Made by a program: the position numbers and the translations under genes. Positions 13,778 to 26,729 of a stretch of DNA of 64,000 bases are shown here, one piece after another. The stretch is from Adineta ricciae. Its lineage: Eukaryota; Rotifera; Eurotatoria; Adinetida; Adinetidae. The stretch is from assembly GCA_905250025.1 (NCBI GenBank), contig CAJNOJ010000051.1, positions 429,541 through 493,540 on the forward strand, given 5' to 3'. The notes beneath the pieces were generated by a model. That model saw only the letters and a program-made list of their open reading frames with translations. It was not told the origin of the DNA and searched no databases. Numbering within the stretch: the stretch's first letter is position 1; every line of letters starts with the position of its first letter.

Positions 13778-16700
13778 TTACTTCGCTTTATCTCCAGTCA
13801 AGTGTTGTTGTGGATCGTATTTCAGTGCTAAATCTCTTGCTTCTGGATGTCGTTCGATATAGGCCGCTTTTGCTTCTTCGTAAGCTAAATGCATTTCGTC
13901 CTGATGTAGCTTTACGACATCGTTCGCCTCTCCACATTTTTCGTTATTGTTAAAGTGATCATAGCCTTTTATCGGTTTACGACAAACATAACACATTGAT
14001 GCGCCACACGTGCACGTCATTTTATTACAACCTAAATGAAGGCGATGTTTTCAAGTCAATAATGTGCGACTTATTCGTACCTTCGAGTTTATAAAATCGC
14101 CGATGACATCTATAACAAATTCGAATCATTGCTTCCGAAACGCGATTTTCGATAAAAGTCCGCATGTCTAATTCATCTTTTTTCTCTACTTCATCACATC
14201 GTAGTGGAATATGATTGGGTTCGCCACAGTTTCTACACGTTTCTTTTAAACAATCTTGATTAAAACATCGAAAGACACGTTCATTCGGGTCATCAATAAC
14301 TACAAAACACACGTTATTGCACCAACTATTGAAATTATCTTGACCTACTTGTTCCGAATGTACAATATTTGCATTGCTCGAAATTTGGAATATTTGCTCG
14401 GCGTAATTCTTCTTGCTGGATCTTATTCAGCAATCGAGAAAATAACGTGGGTGACAACAATTGACCCATGAGTGATGTTGAATATTCGGAATGACATGTT
14501 GGATTTAGACATGAGAAGAAGCATGCACCGTCCGATACAAAGCCAGTTTCGACATAATTCTTTACACATGTTCTAGAGCATTTGAGTAAGAAGATATCAG
14601 AGAAAATGAAGAGAAAAACTGAATCTTACCGACAGAATTCATGGTTATTATCACACTCAATCATATCATCATCGAGTAGTTGATCATCACAACAACAATC
14701 GCATGTTTTCAATGTTCCGTTTTGTGTTGCAGATTGAATTTGTGCATCACGCAATTCTTTCTTCCGTGTTAAATATTCTTTAATAAGAAAGAAAAACTTT
14801 TAGCAAGGATAAAATATCAAACAAAAAAAAAAGAACAGAAATATAAATATCGACAAATTCCGTCTGCTATTAACTTTGTAAATCTCTGATATAATAAAGC
14901 ACGTCATCTTCTTTCTCTCGTGTATAGAACATATTTGATGACCTAGTCTTTAGGATCGGACGGTCTTGACAAAGTTCAACAAAACGATTCAAAACTCGAG
15001 GCGATGGTTGTCGTGTTCGTGTCATGAGATCAATTCCTGCACTAGTAAACAACGTGGAACCAAACATTGTCGCTACCCATTGATATGGCTGATCCACAGG
15101 TGTTTCATCATCAACAAAAACAAATCCAAATTGACTCGTGAGTAATTTCATCACACCATTTCCTCGCCATTGGTAACGACTTGGCTTAGCATCAGATTGA
15201 GTATCAACTCCGCTAATACTTGTTGGCACGTAGCCAACAAAAGGTCGTTTGGTATAATACTCAACGAGATCATTGAGACGAACGCGTCCGTCGGGTAGTG
15301 TATCATGAATTGAATATGTGATTGTTGGTGTCAATTTATTTTTCCACATATTGAGATTCGTTCCGAGAATATGCCAAAGTCCCAATGCACGATAAGGATT
15401 GAACCCTGCTACACTAGCTTCATCAATTTCTTCCGACGACATGATCAAGAGTGAATTGAAGACAGTATGGGTGTATTTTTGGTCGACAAAGAAAATGGTC
15501 TATGTAGCGTTTACGCGTCACTGATGAAAGGATTGATTAGACAAAGAGAAAAAACAGAACTGACTAAACGTGTTTTTCTTTTTTTCGTTCTGTTTTTTTT
15601 TCTACAGCAAATAATATCGCAACACAAAAAGACGTCTTCTCTCTCTCCTACTCAACTGTTTCTCATGCACATCAACTTACCGATAATTTCATCTTCATGT
15701 TTAGTGTAACACAATTCCTGGAAAGATCAATACTAACATTCACAACGGAGTCAAGAGTAAAAATAACGTTACTTTGTAGAAGATTTCATCAGGAACATCG
15801 GGAATCGCAAGTACAACACGAGCTCGTTGATTAAACTGTTTTGGAGTTGCTAGAAATTGAAAAAACTAGACAATGCATACTTTCTATTCTGAAACTATTT
15901 ACAATCACGAGATCTATTCCGCCGTTGGTTTGAGTTCATATTATATGTGAAGAATTCTTCTCGAAGTTGTCTCATAGATGGAGCAAAACGATAATTATTC
16001 ATTTCTAAGACTTCTTTGATATGTTCACTCGAGATGCGAGCAAAAGCATTTGCTAAATAGATGTAGGAATGTTTTTTATATGCTTCGGAAACGTTTTTCG
16101 TTAGATCATAGAAATATTCCATTGGGTTCGAAAATGTCTTCAAGAATTCTTCGATTTCGAATTTGGGATGACGTAAATTTTCTTTCAAGCGTTCATTACG
16201 TATACGTTCTAATTTTTCTGTCAATTTCACATAACCGTGTTCGATCAAACTCGTTATTAATGTATTCAAATCCGGCTTATTTGATGAACTTTCCGCAAAC
16301 TTCATATATGATTCTAATGCATAGTCAGGATCGATATCTGGCAGAATAGCAAGCAAACGATGGTACTCATCGGAAAGGAAATCATCATCGTCAACGGTCA
16401 TGTCATCGAATGATCGTTTGCTTGTTGACGGTTGCATAGTATCGTAAGAGAGTAATTCATTAACGATATCATCGTACCAATTGGGATTGGATTCATTTTT
16501 TAAACGAACATAAACATCCTTGATATGATCACGAGGAACTGTGTTGAAAACATCGTATAGTGTTTGAAGAGTATCTTCAGTGATTGCCGGTGAAGCAGTT
16601 GCAGTGGTAGTGGTAATGGTAGTGGCTGTTGGTTCTTTCGTAGAGGCATCTTTTGTAGGATCAGTCACTTTACCAAAAGAAAGTATTTCAGTAGCGATGT

Positions 16701-17000
16701 CTGAACAGGCTACGTCAACTGATGCGGAACGATGAATATGCCAGCCAATAATTTCAAGAGGAACTTTGACATCAGGAAATATATCGTGCAAACGATCACG
16801 TATGGCAATGATGGATGGATGCTAAAATGATAGAGCAGAAGAGTGTATAGAGATTTGAGAAAGTAGAGAATGTAACTAAATTCGTCGTTAGTCTAAATCT
16901 GATTATCAATGGAAATGCTTTGCGGCTTTTGCGCGTATATTAAAGCATATTTTATTTGGTGAGAAAAAGTCATTTCGCTTACGATATTTGCATCCGTCAT
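13778..17000 (-). CDS. RNF216/Triad3-like RBR E3 ubiquitin ligase
   Basis: RBR ligases take ubiquitin onto a cysteine in RING2 before passing it to substrate. Eight exons (17000-16983, 16821-15903, 15849-15773, 15717-15681, 14777-14630, 14572-14349, 14299-14081, 14031-13778) give 631 residues. The N-terminal half matches RNF216 at [23 protein letters not shown] and the [15 protein letters not shown] helix. RING1 begins CDCCCDDQ and continues [14 protein letters not shown]. The IBR contains [23 protein letters not shown]2 contains CYRCHRRF ... [18 protein letters not shown], with the catalytic Cys in EGCN encoded next to an exon junction. GYDHF, typical of RNF216, follows. Six introns are short; the intron 14778-15680 is 903 bp and contains another complete gene. 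The first exon holds only six codons and is the least certain. Confidence 0.87.
14870..15442 (-). CDS. Lipocalin-like protein nested in an intron of the RNF216-like gene
   Basis: A 190-residue uninterrupted frame lies wholly inside the 903-bp intron of the RNF216-like gene, on the same strand. The true ATG is at 15442; the frame extends slightly upstream without another ATG. Near the N-terminus, [14 protein letters not shown] carries the G-x-W signature of the lipocalin/calycin fold. Beta-strand-like segments follow ([28 protein letters not shown]), as in small lipocalin-like ligand carriers. There is no obvious signal peptide or membrane segment. The host exons on both sides join in phase without it, so it is not needed as an exon. 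The family assignment rests on one motif and general look; the coding status is more secure than the name. Confidence 0.55.
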   Translation of the reverse strand: MSSEEIDEASVAGFNPYRALGLWHILGTNLNMWKNKLTPTITYSIHDTLPDGRVRLNDLVEYYTKRPFVGYVPTSISGVDTQSDAKPSRYQWRGNGVMKLLTSQFGFVFVDDETPVDQPYQWVATMFGSTLFTSAGIDLMTRTRQPSPRVLNRFVELCQDRPILKTRSSNMFYTREKEDDVLYYIRDLQS

Positions 17001-19089
17001 CGTAGAATAGGCTGAAGAAGTAGAGGTCGTCAGATGAGTATTATATCTACAATTCAGTATAGAAGCGACTATCCGTCGATGATGTTCCAAACATGCCGAT
17101 AATTAAAGGTAAATACAATTCAGTATTGCACACCGTGTATGCAAGATCCTTTCTACAGCCAAGATCGGAAATGGTTACGACGACTAACAAATCGTCGACA
17201 GAACGCTATAAACGTGTATAAAGATGGCAGCCTGGTACAGAACTTTGCTCGAACGTTTGTCTTATCTTTTTTTTCGAATACATTTCTGCCATGGTATAAA
17301 GCAAACATGTTTCCTTTTCTAAAAAAAGAATTATACAGCGATTAAATCCTGTACTCAAAAAGCTTAAAATTGTCTGTCTGATCTATCTAATCAGAAATCA
17401 GCATTTTCAAATCCATGACAATTTATCGGTAGTCACCAGGCACTCTATGTTGATGTGGTAATCGAGGTCGAGGAACTCGAATCTGATATTAGTTACTATT
17501 TAATAATTCACTAGCATGAGTGGCCGACCGACTAGACGTTAGAGTCCCAGAGTAACCTTAAAGTACACGTCTGGAACGATATCAAACTGAAAAGATTTTT
17601 GAAAGAAAGTTCTTAAATGTTCTTCAATGAAAACATTCGACACGGTATCATTTTCCTGAAAGTATAGAAAAGAATCAATTGTTGACTGTAAAGCACAGCA
17701 AGCACTGGAAAACTACTCACGGAGAAATGGGTAATTGGTTCGTTTCATGGAAAAAGAACAATCTTTGCCTTCTGTTAACTCTAACATGCGACACAGTGCC
17801 GTGATTCGGTCGAGGGCTAGTATCAATTGCATTGTCTTATCTGCTTTTCAAAGCGTTTGAATGTGCTCAGCACTAGGACAGTTCTTTCAGAAAAGGGTCG
17901 GCGAATCCGACGGATGAGCGTTACTTGATATTTATTTATTTATCTTGAATAAGGCAGCAAACCAATTGCACAACATATCTCGCCGTATCAGATAGATTGA
18001 TTTTGCTGTTGAAATCGATAGTGAACACATATGTTAGCCGATCTATTTTACATCAATCGGGTCTTCATGATCTTATTCCCTTGCCTGAAACAAGAGTCAT
18101 ATGAAAAAAATTGCTTGTTTGTCTATACGCCAGGGTCAGAGGTCAGATGAGTAAAGGGACCCAGAGAGAGAGCGAGGTCAAAATAATATTATTTTGAAAC
18201 TGCTCAAAATTTAAAGATACTTCGTTGGGGAGCATTATTAAGGTTAGATGTGGAAGAGAATCATAAGAACGTCGATTGTGGAGTGTCGAGCGCCGAAGAA
18301 AGATTTTATCACTAGCTGAAAGGAGGGTTATGCCAAAAAATTCTTAACAGATAATGAAAATGCGCTTAGTTAGATGTAGCGGGTCGCATATCGTAAATTA
18401 AAGTTCACGAATCCACCCTCAAGAATAATTCGTAAGTTCCATACTAGGGGAATATCTTTAGGTGCTCAAGTTCTATACTACGGAGATTAGACATGTGTGA
18501 GATCAGTCCTGGTCCCGGTAACTGAGACACAAGGTAGTTGGTTTCAAAAATGTTTGACAGAGGTGTTATCATATGCCCATGTGTTGCTATTTGTTTGTGG
18601 GACGCTGCTTCAATTCAAATCCGTTTTCAATATTTTTGAAGTAGCAATACTGTCGGTTATATGTTAGATACAGACTGCTTTACAGGAGCAAGTCGTGAGT
18701 GGCGCCCCCGACCAACGATGCGCCGCTTTCGTTAATATAATTTGTCACAGAAACGACAACATTGTACCGCGTTTGGATTCTTAATTTGAATAGAATCTCA
18801 TCTAATGTCACTACATCCGTGTTTCTTTTAAAAAAAGGAAGACGTACAGATACAAAGCCATAATAGCCATTTATAGCAAGCTGCTGCTTCATTTAAACAT
18901 TGATTTTCAAAAAGGAACAGCAATAACAACCCTTAAAATAGCTCTCAAAACTGTGAGATGAATGAAGACCAGTATCGAAAGGTCGTTTTCAAGGGCGTAT
19001 TTCGGTGTCTTTTGTGCCAAAAGAACATCAATATTATTGTGTTTTGAGTTGACTGTTCAGTCGAGGTTAATCCGAATTGGACTGGACGA

Positions 19090-19392
19090 GTGTCACTTAT
19101 TCATAAAATTAATAAAAATCTTACACCGATTATGAAGCTTAATCGTATAAAAATAAAATTACAAACGATTCAACATATAGTTTTAGTTAATTTGACTTTG
19201 TTGATACTTGGTTTTCCATATATATTATTTGTTTTCATTTCATTTTTTACTTCTCCACCAAAATATCATTTGTGGATCATATTTTTACATAGATGTCATA
19301 GTACCATTACACCGGGTATCGATACCAGCCCGTTCTATCCGCGGGTAACCACTTTTATACTACAGAAAGAATACGACCATCATGAAGTTTGA
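19090..19392 (+). pseudogene. Possible decayed GPCR fragment
   Basis: About 100 codons are open. The part HIVLVNLTLLILGFPYILFV, preceded by a basic stretch, resembles the basic loop and sixth helix of peptide-type rhodopsin-class receptors. There is no flanking helix, no downstream NPxxY-like segment and no start context. It may be a receptor relic or a chance hydrophobic frame in AT-rich DNA. Confidence 0.2.
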
Positions 19393-20498
19393 GGAATCCG
19401 AGTGGATTTGGTGTATCCATCTTGATACCCATGCCTCTGTGTGTTAAGAACCTGACGAATGTGAGCGAATTTCGTGTATCCAGCCACCACCCTCACCCTA
19501 CTTTTTTTTGTTTCATAGGAACTCGAGTTAAAGTGTTATTTATTTTTTATTTTAGTCTTCATATTAATATGGACATTAAGCGGCAAATCGATTATGTGAG
19601 CAACTAGTTTATGTTCTTCAATTGGCTGAAAACATCTGACGCGTTATTTGACTGCACATAGCAACGGTCTCTCGAAGAAAAAGTACGTGTGACACCCTGT
19701 TATAAATGTACTTTTTTCTTAACACATAAGAAAACGAATGTTTGAATTTAAAACTTTGTCAGCATTTCTGACTAATTTAATATGGACACTCAGTTACGGT
19801 AGTGAGTAGTGTATATAGAATAGATTTTTTTCATTTTCATGATAAAAACCTTCTCCATACATTTAAACGATATGAAATCAATCATCACGGTGACCTGTTT
19901 CGACGGGAAAAATGTATGCGCTAACAAAACTACGCCTTTATTTATTTCCCATTGTCTAAATACAGCCTTTCGATGCGACACACACGTATTTATAGTCGTT
20001 TATCAAACGAACGGAGAGGAAAGGCAATGTCAAATGCTTTGGGAACGATTAAGTTAAGGAACGAAAGTATTGATCCGTCAAATGCAAAAAAACCAACCGG
20101 ACAAAGATCATGCGCCCGGCGCATGCAAGCAAAAATGCTAAGGACATTTTCGTACAGCTATACTTTGATACGTTACATGTATGTATAGTGAGATGTATGA
20201 TCATGCTTGAATGCGTTTCTTCGCTGAGTATTTATCTGTTTTTTTTTGTGCAAGTGAGATGGTGATCAGAAAAGGATGCGTTTATTTTTCTCTCTATCGT
20301 TATTAGGTTATGAAACACGCAAAAATGGTTGAACGTCAGAAAGTTAAATATGATTTAATAGCCCTTATTTGAGAAGCAAAACATGTGAATCATCAGCTCG
20401 AGAGAGAAAGTTGAGTTTCATCCATTTTCTTTAATATATAGGGCGTGTATTCATGCGTAAAGGGCACAAAAAGCGATGTATTTAATACTGCTGGCAAG

Positions 20499-20534
<36 letters not shown>
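20499..20534. repeat. Compound CA/TA microsatellite
   Basis: Eleven CA units (20499-20520) run directly into seven TA units (20521-20534) in non-coding sequence. Confidence 0.9.
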
Positions 20535-20840
20535 AGCAGTGTAACAACAAAGTAATCTTATAGTTGTCAGTAGATTTTTTGCTATTGTTTATAGGTTAGC
20601 GTTGTCTGAAATTAGAATAGATCGAACAGTAAGTTAGTCTTTTTAGGAGATATTTTAGTGTACTGATTAGCTATAGTCGAACTACCGATATTTCGTCAAT
20701 ATAATTGGAAAGAATGTCATCTTGATCATTAAGTGTTATTCAAAACCGAGGAGAAATGAATAAAACGTCTCAGATGCTTTGAAGCGCCCAGTCAATAATA
20801 TATTTTTCTTTTCTTATTAGACGAAGCCAGTAGTGTATAC

Positions 20841-23805
20841 ATGGAGGCTAACATAATGTTTGACACGTCTTCTGACGGACCTTTAGTGATTGTTCTTGAT
20901 AATGACGATGATGAAGATTTGGATCTGATGTTGACACCACAAAGCGAACAAATGAATGTTCCACATGAGACTTCGACGAGCGGTAATAAAAAATTCGAAT
21001 AATTGAAAAGATCATGTTCATCTTTTCTTCAAAGAATGCGTAAAAACCAAATCAGAATTATCCATCAAATGCTCTGCGGCAAAGCTGCACTATTTAAAGT
21101 GCCTTGATAGATCGAAAGAGAAAATCGCCAAGGCAAAAAGCATCAGACGACAACGGCGACGCGCTGAAGCGAAATTAAGAAAGAAAAACACGATTGAAGC
21201 TCAGGGTGGCAATTGTGCTTATGAATTCGATTGTACAACTGACTTAATTTTATCGTATGTTTCATTCGCGAACATTCCCAATCTATTGACTATCTCTCGT
21301 ATCGGCTGTACATACTATTGCGTAGAGGATCTTTATCTGAAAGTTTTTTCCAGTTTGTGTATATTAGCAGAATTTACCGATTTACTGGTTAAACCTGGCA
21401 TATGTCATCTTATCCCGATGACGTTATCAGAAAAGATATCTATCGAACGACTTTGCTCAAAATTAAAAGAGTTCAACCATACTCGTTATCGGCTGATAAC
21501 CATCAATTCAACAGATTATTTAGATAAATTGAGAGAATTGTTATCGACAGAGAAGAAACACGACAGTATAGATCAACTGATTGCCGAGATGCGAGATTTC
21601 AAGAGTTCAGCAACGGCAATTCAAAAAGGTAACCATAATCAATTCCTATCAGATGAGTAACGTTGACATTTAAGATACACCACCGTCCTGTACAAAACTT
21701 CAGCCAGTCAATGATACAGTCAAAAGCCACGAACAATCGAAGGATGGCATCGAAAACCAAGGCTGTAATGAAATACAACATGAAAAGAGTTCTCCAAAAT
21801 GTGATGATTCATTTCAAACTCTTTTCTGTGCAACGGATGAAGAAGTGTCAACTAAAACTGTCTCGAACGTCGTTCTCGGAACTATTTCAATGTATACCGA
21901 AATCACACGAAAGATGAGTGACAACAAAGGATGTTCACCAAAACGATCCCAGAATCTTGTGTAAGTGATTTGTAACGTAAAAGTAGCCGTATTGGAGAAA
22001 TATGCCACGCGAATCATAGCGTGTTCACTTAATGGAAATGAAAGTGCGAGCAAGTCATGAATAAAAAAAGCCAGAGTGTTTTTTTTTTCATCTGAGAATG
22101 AGTTTTGAAGTTTCAATGGAGCAACTTTCTCAGAGAAACTCAGACAAAATTAGATCAATCGAGTCTGAAGGCAGTGCCTAAAATAGAATTCTCTGCAGAT
22201 GGTAGATTCACAGATCTTTCGATGAAAATGGAAGCATTACTTCGAATTTATAGTTGCTATAAGGACGTCAGTTAAAACCGGAAGAACGCTTGCACTTGTT
22301 CACCCGGTTCTCTCTACTTCCCATCTGACTGAAACTTAATATTTAAAAGGTAATTTCTATATGTTCTAAGTTTGCTAATGTCTATATTTAGTTCATCAAA
22401 ATATTCACTTAGCCAACAAGAACAGCTTTCACCTCCACATATTGAAAATATTACATTTAAAGAACATAGTTCTGATCTCTCCATTCCCAAACAAACGCAA
22501 GTCTCCGCTCATAGATATATTTCTTCGAAGGAGCAATCAGTCACAACTCAAACTAACGATATCGCCCTACTACAAAATCAATCAGTGACGATTGCTAAGA
22601 CACCAATGAATACAAATTATGACAATGACTCAATGCCAATGATTGTTAGTGTAGAAGAGAACATCGATACGAAAAAAAATAACGGTAATATATCTATTTT
22701 CATAACATAGGTATAGAATAGGAAAGTTGTTCAGATGGATAAGTTCGTCTTGTGATAGCGCTTAACCTACTGAAATTTTATATATTGCGCACGATTTCTC
22801 ATTTTAGGATTTGACACAACTCCTATTCTGTTTCAAAATGAATTACTATCCGAGTCAATATATCATTCTGATTCACATATCGTACGCTCGACGTCTCAAT
22901 CACAAAGTCGTTTATCCTCATATGAAACTTCTACATATTGTAATACTCCACAGAATTCGCCACTTGCTCGAAAATTTTATTACCAAGATTTTGCTCCATC
23001 TAGTCAACCACCTGTACATTGTTCATCTTCCTGCACTTGCCAGAGAACAAATAAACGCTCGTCTCTCTCAGAGAAAGTACCATTGAAGTCACCATCGTTC
23101 ATGTTCTTTTCTCCTAATGAAACCGCACCATCTCGACAACATCCCATCATGGCATGTTCAGACCACGAATCTATCAAGATAATTAGTTCTTCGAAACAGT
23201 CTACACTACCCTCCCATCGAAAACAACAACAACAATGTCGAATTCAATCCAATCCATATCCACCCGGGAATACAATCTTTGCTCCACTTTCGGCAACCTG
23301 TCGTAAATCCCATCGAAGTCATCCAATTCCTATTCATTATCCTTCAACAATGATGACTCCGCCAAATACTCCAAACGATCCATCATTGTTCACGAAGCCA
23401 GCTAGTGGTATCACTCTCACTGAAGCATTTGTTCAACATGGCTACTGTAACACGGATGAATTACCTAAGCTAGTCGTCCGATATGAGAAAATCTATTCAG
23501 ATCAAGCATTAACCATCATGGGTCAACTGTTTCCAACATGGTTCAATCAACCTGACTATCGCTGTGTCCACTGCTTTACGTGCGATCAAGTTTTCACACC
23601 CCAACTATTCATGACACACATCGATGATGAACAGCTAGTGAATAAACAGCCGATAGACATAACTGCTATGCAATTGTTGCCATCCGAAAAAGCATCAAAA
23701 CGCAAAATCGACCTGTAAGTCTGACGTTCACTTTCATTCATTGATTGAATTTTATTCTCTAGATGGAACCAATTTTGCTTGAGCCTAAACCTTTTCTCCA
23801 AGTAA
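20841..23805 (+). CDS. Multi-exon protein with a C-terminal Cys/His module; internal splicing unresolved
   Basis: Confident pieces are a first exon 20841-20991 (about 50 residues, acidic), 21035-21628 (basic coiled segment RRQRRRAEAKLRKK, then a mixed helical part), 21675-21960, and in the second half 22392-22684, 22808-23714 and 23763-23805. Exon 22134 to about 22270 is possible, but I could not join it in phase to 22392, so this may be one gene with a missed exon, or two. The second half is Ser/Thr/Pro/Gln-rich and disordered. Near its end lie YRCVHCFTCDQVFTP and an MTHIDDE segment, a C-x2-C-x2-C...H arrangement loosely like the SMAD4-binding domain of SKI/SnoN, followed by WNQFCLSL and the stop. 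A role as a nuclear regulator is only a guess. An AATAAA lies at 23987. Confidence 0.5.
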
Positions 23806-23986
23806 GGAATAAGGGCATTGGATACACACTTTAGTTTGTGTTTTTTCTTAGAACTGGTCAAATCAATGGTTTCTATACAATATGAAAGTGTGTAAATAGA
23901 TACAATACCTTTTCTGTGCTACTTAATATAAATATATGACAGCGGTGCGTTTTTCAAAACAATATTTTGGTGTTATACTTGTATTA

Positions 23987-23992
23987 AATAAA
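23987..23992 (+). terminator. Polyadenylation signal for the upstream plus-strand gene
   Basis: An AATAAA lies about 180 bp past the stop at 23805, in the 600-bp convergent interval before the end of the PAWR-like gene. I see nothing else in that interval. Confidence 0.45.
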
Positions 23993-24405
23993 AAGTGTGA
24001 ACTTGAAGATTATTGTTAAGACATACAGATATGAATCTTTCATGAAGTAGATCATCATTGGAAATCAATTCGTTTCTTCTTAGATGTACGACAAATTCTT
24101 TTCGTCTTCCGTCTTATTCACACAGGAAAACAGAATCAATGAAATATGTTAATCAGAACATGAGAAATAGATGTTGTTGTTGTCAAAGGTTAATCTTAGA
24201 CATATACATCAATTCTTCAACTAACCTGATATAGAATACAAGATGGTATGCATTGTTTATCTGAGAATATTTCTATTTGTCGACTGGCAGATTCGAGAAC
24301 ATGAAAGGTCAAACTCTTCTGTACAGTTTTATATACTTGGAACGAATGCTTAACGAAGCAATACTGTATATTTATAGAACGTGTGTGCAAAACGAAGACT
24401 AGAAA

Positions 24406-25671
24406 TTAATTTCTGGCGAGAAAGTTCGAACAGTTGGACAAATCACCTGGAGATGGATCATCATCTTGAAGCGTTGCGATTGTTTTTATTAGAGTTAATT
24501 TATCTTGATGCAATAAATAGATTTGTTGTTCGGTATCGGCTAGATCCTTGAAAAAAGACAAGAGAGATATTTCTCGCTAGAAAAAAAGTACAAAAGTTTA
24601 CTCGATTGGCGTTCTCAAGTTTCCGTTGTAGATCATATATGATGGAATCTTTGTCGAGCAAGAGCGATTCAAGTGACCGAATACGTTCTTCAAGTTGGCG
24701 GCATTTGATCACAGATGCATCGTCACCAGTGGGCTGCTTCGAGAGACAGAGAGAGAGAAAAAGAATCAAGTTTAGCGATAAGAAAGATCAGATCATAATA
24801 CTTTTTCTACTCGACGGATAATAAATTCTTGAGGTCGGAAGATCTTCGTTGTAGTTGCCGTGTTTGAATAAATATTTGATGTGGGCGACGATGTAATCAT
24901 GTAAGGATCTACAGACAGACGTGCATTCGAGAAAAGCAAACGAGAATTGATTTACCAGTTCGTGGTATCGAGATGCTTTCTAAAGAAGATCTACGAAAAA
25001 AGAAAATAAATTCGGATGATCACTTAAGTGCAATTACATACTGTATTCGACCAACTGTAAAAACTGCTTTTGATGATGATAACTAAAAGATAATAAGAGC
25101 CATTATCGAAAGCAGAGTAAAAGCTTTTGAGATCATACGTTTCGATTATGGTCATATGTATCATTCGTACTCGCAGCATATGTTGAGTTGTTATCTTCTT
25201 CGTCTTCGACCTCATTTTCATTAGCCGAATCCTAAGAGTTGATCAAATGTAAAGGTTATATACAGAAAAACAAACTAATAGATATTATCGTTCCATTGTA
25301 TTATTATCCGATAGACTCTAAAAACCGTTTACTATTTGAACTGTGAGAACAGTCAACAGGTCGATGAGACATTAATCTCAAAACGTACGTTCCTCTCGTT
25401 TTCTTCTTTGGAAAAGAACATGTTTACGCACCTCTGTAGATGTGCTCGCCAATGAGACTTCATCCGGTCGAATACCAGTTGATCGGCGTTTGTCTCTCAA
25501 ATTCCGTTGTATTCGTCGACTTGTGCGTATCATTGATTTGTTTGTTGAAGACTGAAGGGCTATCGGTAGTATTTCGTTAGATCGATTTGACGAAATAAGG
25601 TCATGTTGAAAACGGCGATCTGCAGTTGCAGTTGATATTTCATTCGTCTTTAGAAAAGCCGAACGAGACAT
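24406..25671 (-). CDS. PAWR: PAWR/Par-4 (prostate apoptosis response-4) orthologue
   Basis: Par-4 is a pro-apoptotic regulator that binds atypical PKC and WT1 through a C-terminal leucine zipper and acts in cytosol and nucleus. Seven exons (25671-25432, 25231-25139, 25082-25042, 24990-24956, 24908-24802, 24736-24602, 24546-24406) give 263 residues; human PAWR has 340. The key signature is NLRDKRRSTG, matching the REKRRSTG core of the SAC domain. It keeps the basic nuclear-import run and the Thr that is a PKA target in mammals. An acidic Asn/Ser-rich linker follows. Then comes a zipper with regular Leu spacing (CRQLEERIRSLESLLLDKD, DLADTEQQIYLL), laid out like the vertebrate zipper. All six junctions keep phase. 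The C-terminal tail after the zipper (DDDPSPGDLS...) has no vertebrate counterpart that I recall. Confidence 0.8.
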
Positions 25672-26729
25672 CTAGAATCCACGCAAAACAATACTAAAAT
25701 GTACATTGAATAACATTATTTATCCTTCCAAGCTTGTCAATGTTCTGACAATAATAACAATGGTTCGATATATTCGAGAGAATGTTTGATCCATATGTGT
25801 GATGTGTTTATTTATATTCGAACTAGTTCTGTCGTTTGCGTATTTATCATAGACAAAATCAAGACATAATGTCCACATACGTCTATTATTATCGATATAT
25901 TCACTGTTGATTACAATTGTTAATAGCGTGGGTAGATCAGAGAGAAAGAGAAATCTTTTTATCATTAGAGAGAATTCGAGATTAGTCATAAACGAAAAAC
26001 TCTTCAAACACATTTATCGCCATAGGGGACACAATACAACTTTTTCTCTATGATAATAGATAGAGAGCTGAAAAAGTATTCTTCACATTTTTTTACATTG
26101 CTGTCATCAAAATATTCGTGATGATATAACATATGGAATTTTGTATGCAACGGTTTGTTACAGGTTTATTTTTAGATTTCTATCTGAACAAGTCTATTAA
26201 ACTCTGATACCTATGTAAACATATGTAGCATCGAAATGTCATCTGCATGTTCGATTGTCGAATAGATAGCGAAGTAGTTGACATGCGATGATCTGATAAA
26301 TAAGGTCGCCTTGAAAAAAGACATTTCTGCTTAATAAGATATATTCGAATATCATACGATAGAGAGCACTGATTTCACTTCGACCTTGTGGAGAGTTATG
26401 ATAGCTCATCGAAAAAGTTAATTGATCACTCATATATCATCATTGAAGCGATTGATTTACGATCATTTCGAACGATATATAGACGAATATCATTTAGAAA
26501 GTGATTCGAAAATATTTGATTCTACTTTCTGCACTCAAAACTCGTTCATTCAATTACTAAATTGCTCGATGACAACTTCCAACTTCATTCCTTTAAACTT
26601 ATACTACATGGAGTCACAAACAAATATTTGTTGACATAAATAATATTTATCATGCATTTTGTTTTCTCCGGAAGGTTTCTATAAATTTCTGCAATATAAT
26701 ATTTATTTCAATATTAAAAAAATAATCAT
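25672..26729. other. Intergenic region, no gene seen
   Basis: About 1.06 kb of AT-rich sequence between the divergent ends of PAWR (5' end) and the CFAP97-domain gene (3' end). Open frames are short and unlike any known family. A TTTATT at 26702-26707, read on the minus strand as AATAAA, is the probable polyadenylation signal of the CFAP97-domain gene. Confidence 0.5.

Larger units (their letters stand above)
17001..20840. other. 3.8-kb gene-poor stretch
   Basis: I find no supportable gene here. Open frames are short (under about 100 codons), lack splice partners and match no family I know, except a possible receptor fragment near 19.1 kb. No tRNA, rRNA or intact transposon is visible. Part of 16.9-17.1 kb presumably holds the promoter and 5' UTR of the RNF216-like gene. 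A CA/TA microsatellite lies at 20499-20534. The sequence may contain decayed gene or element remnants. Confidence 0.5.
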
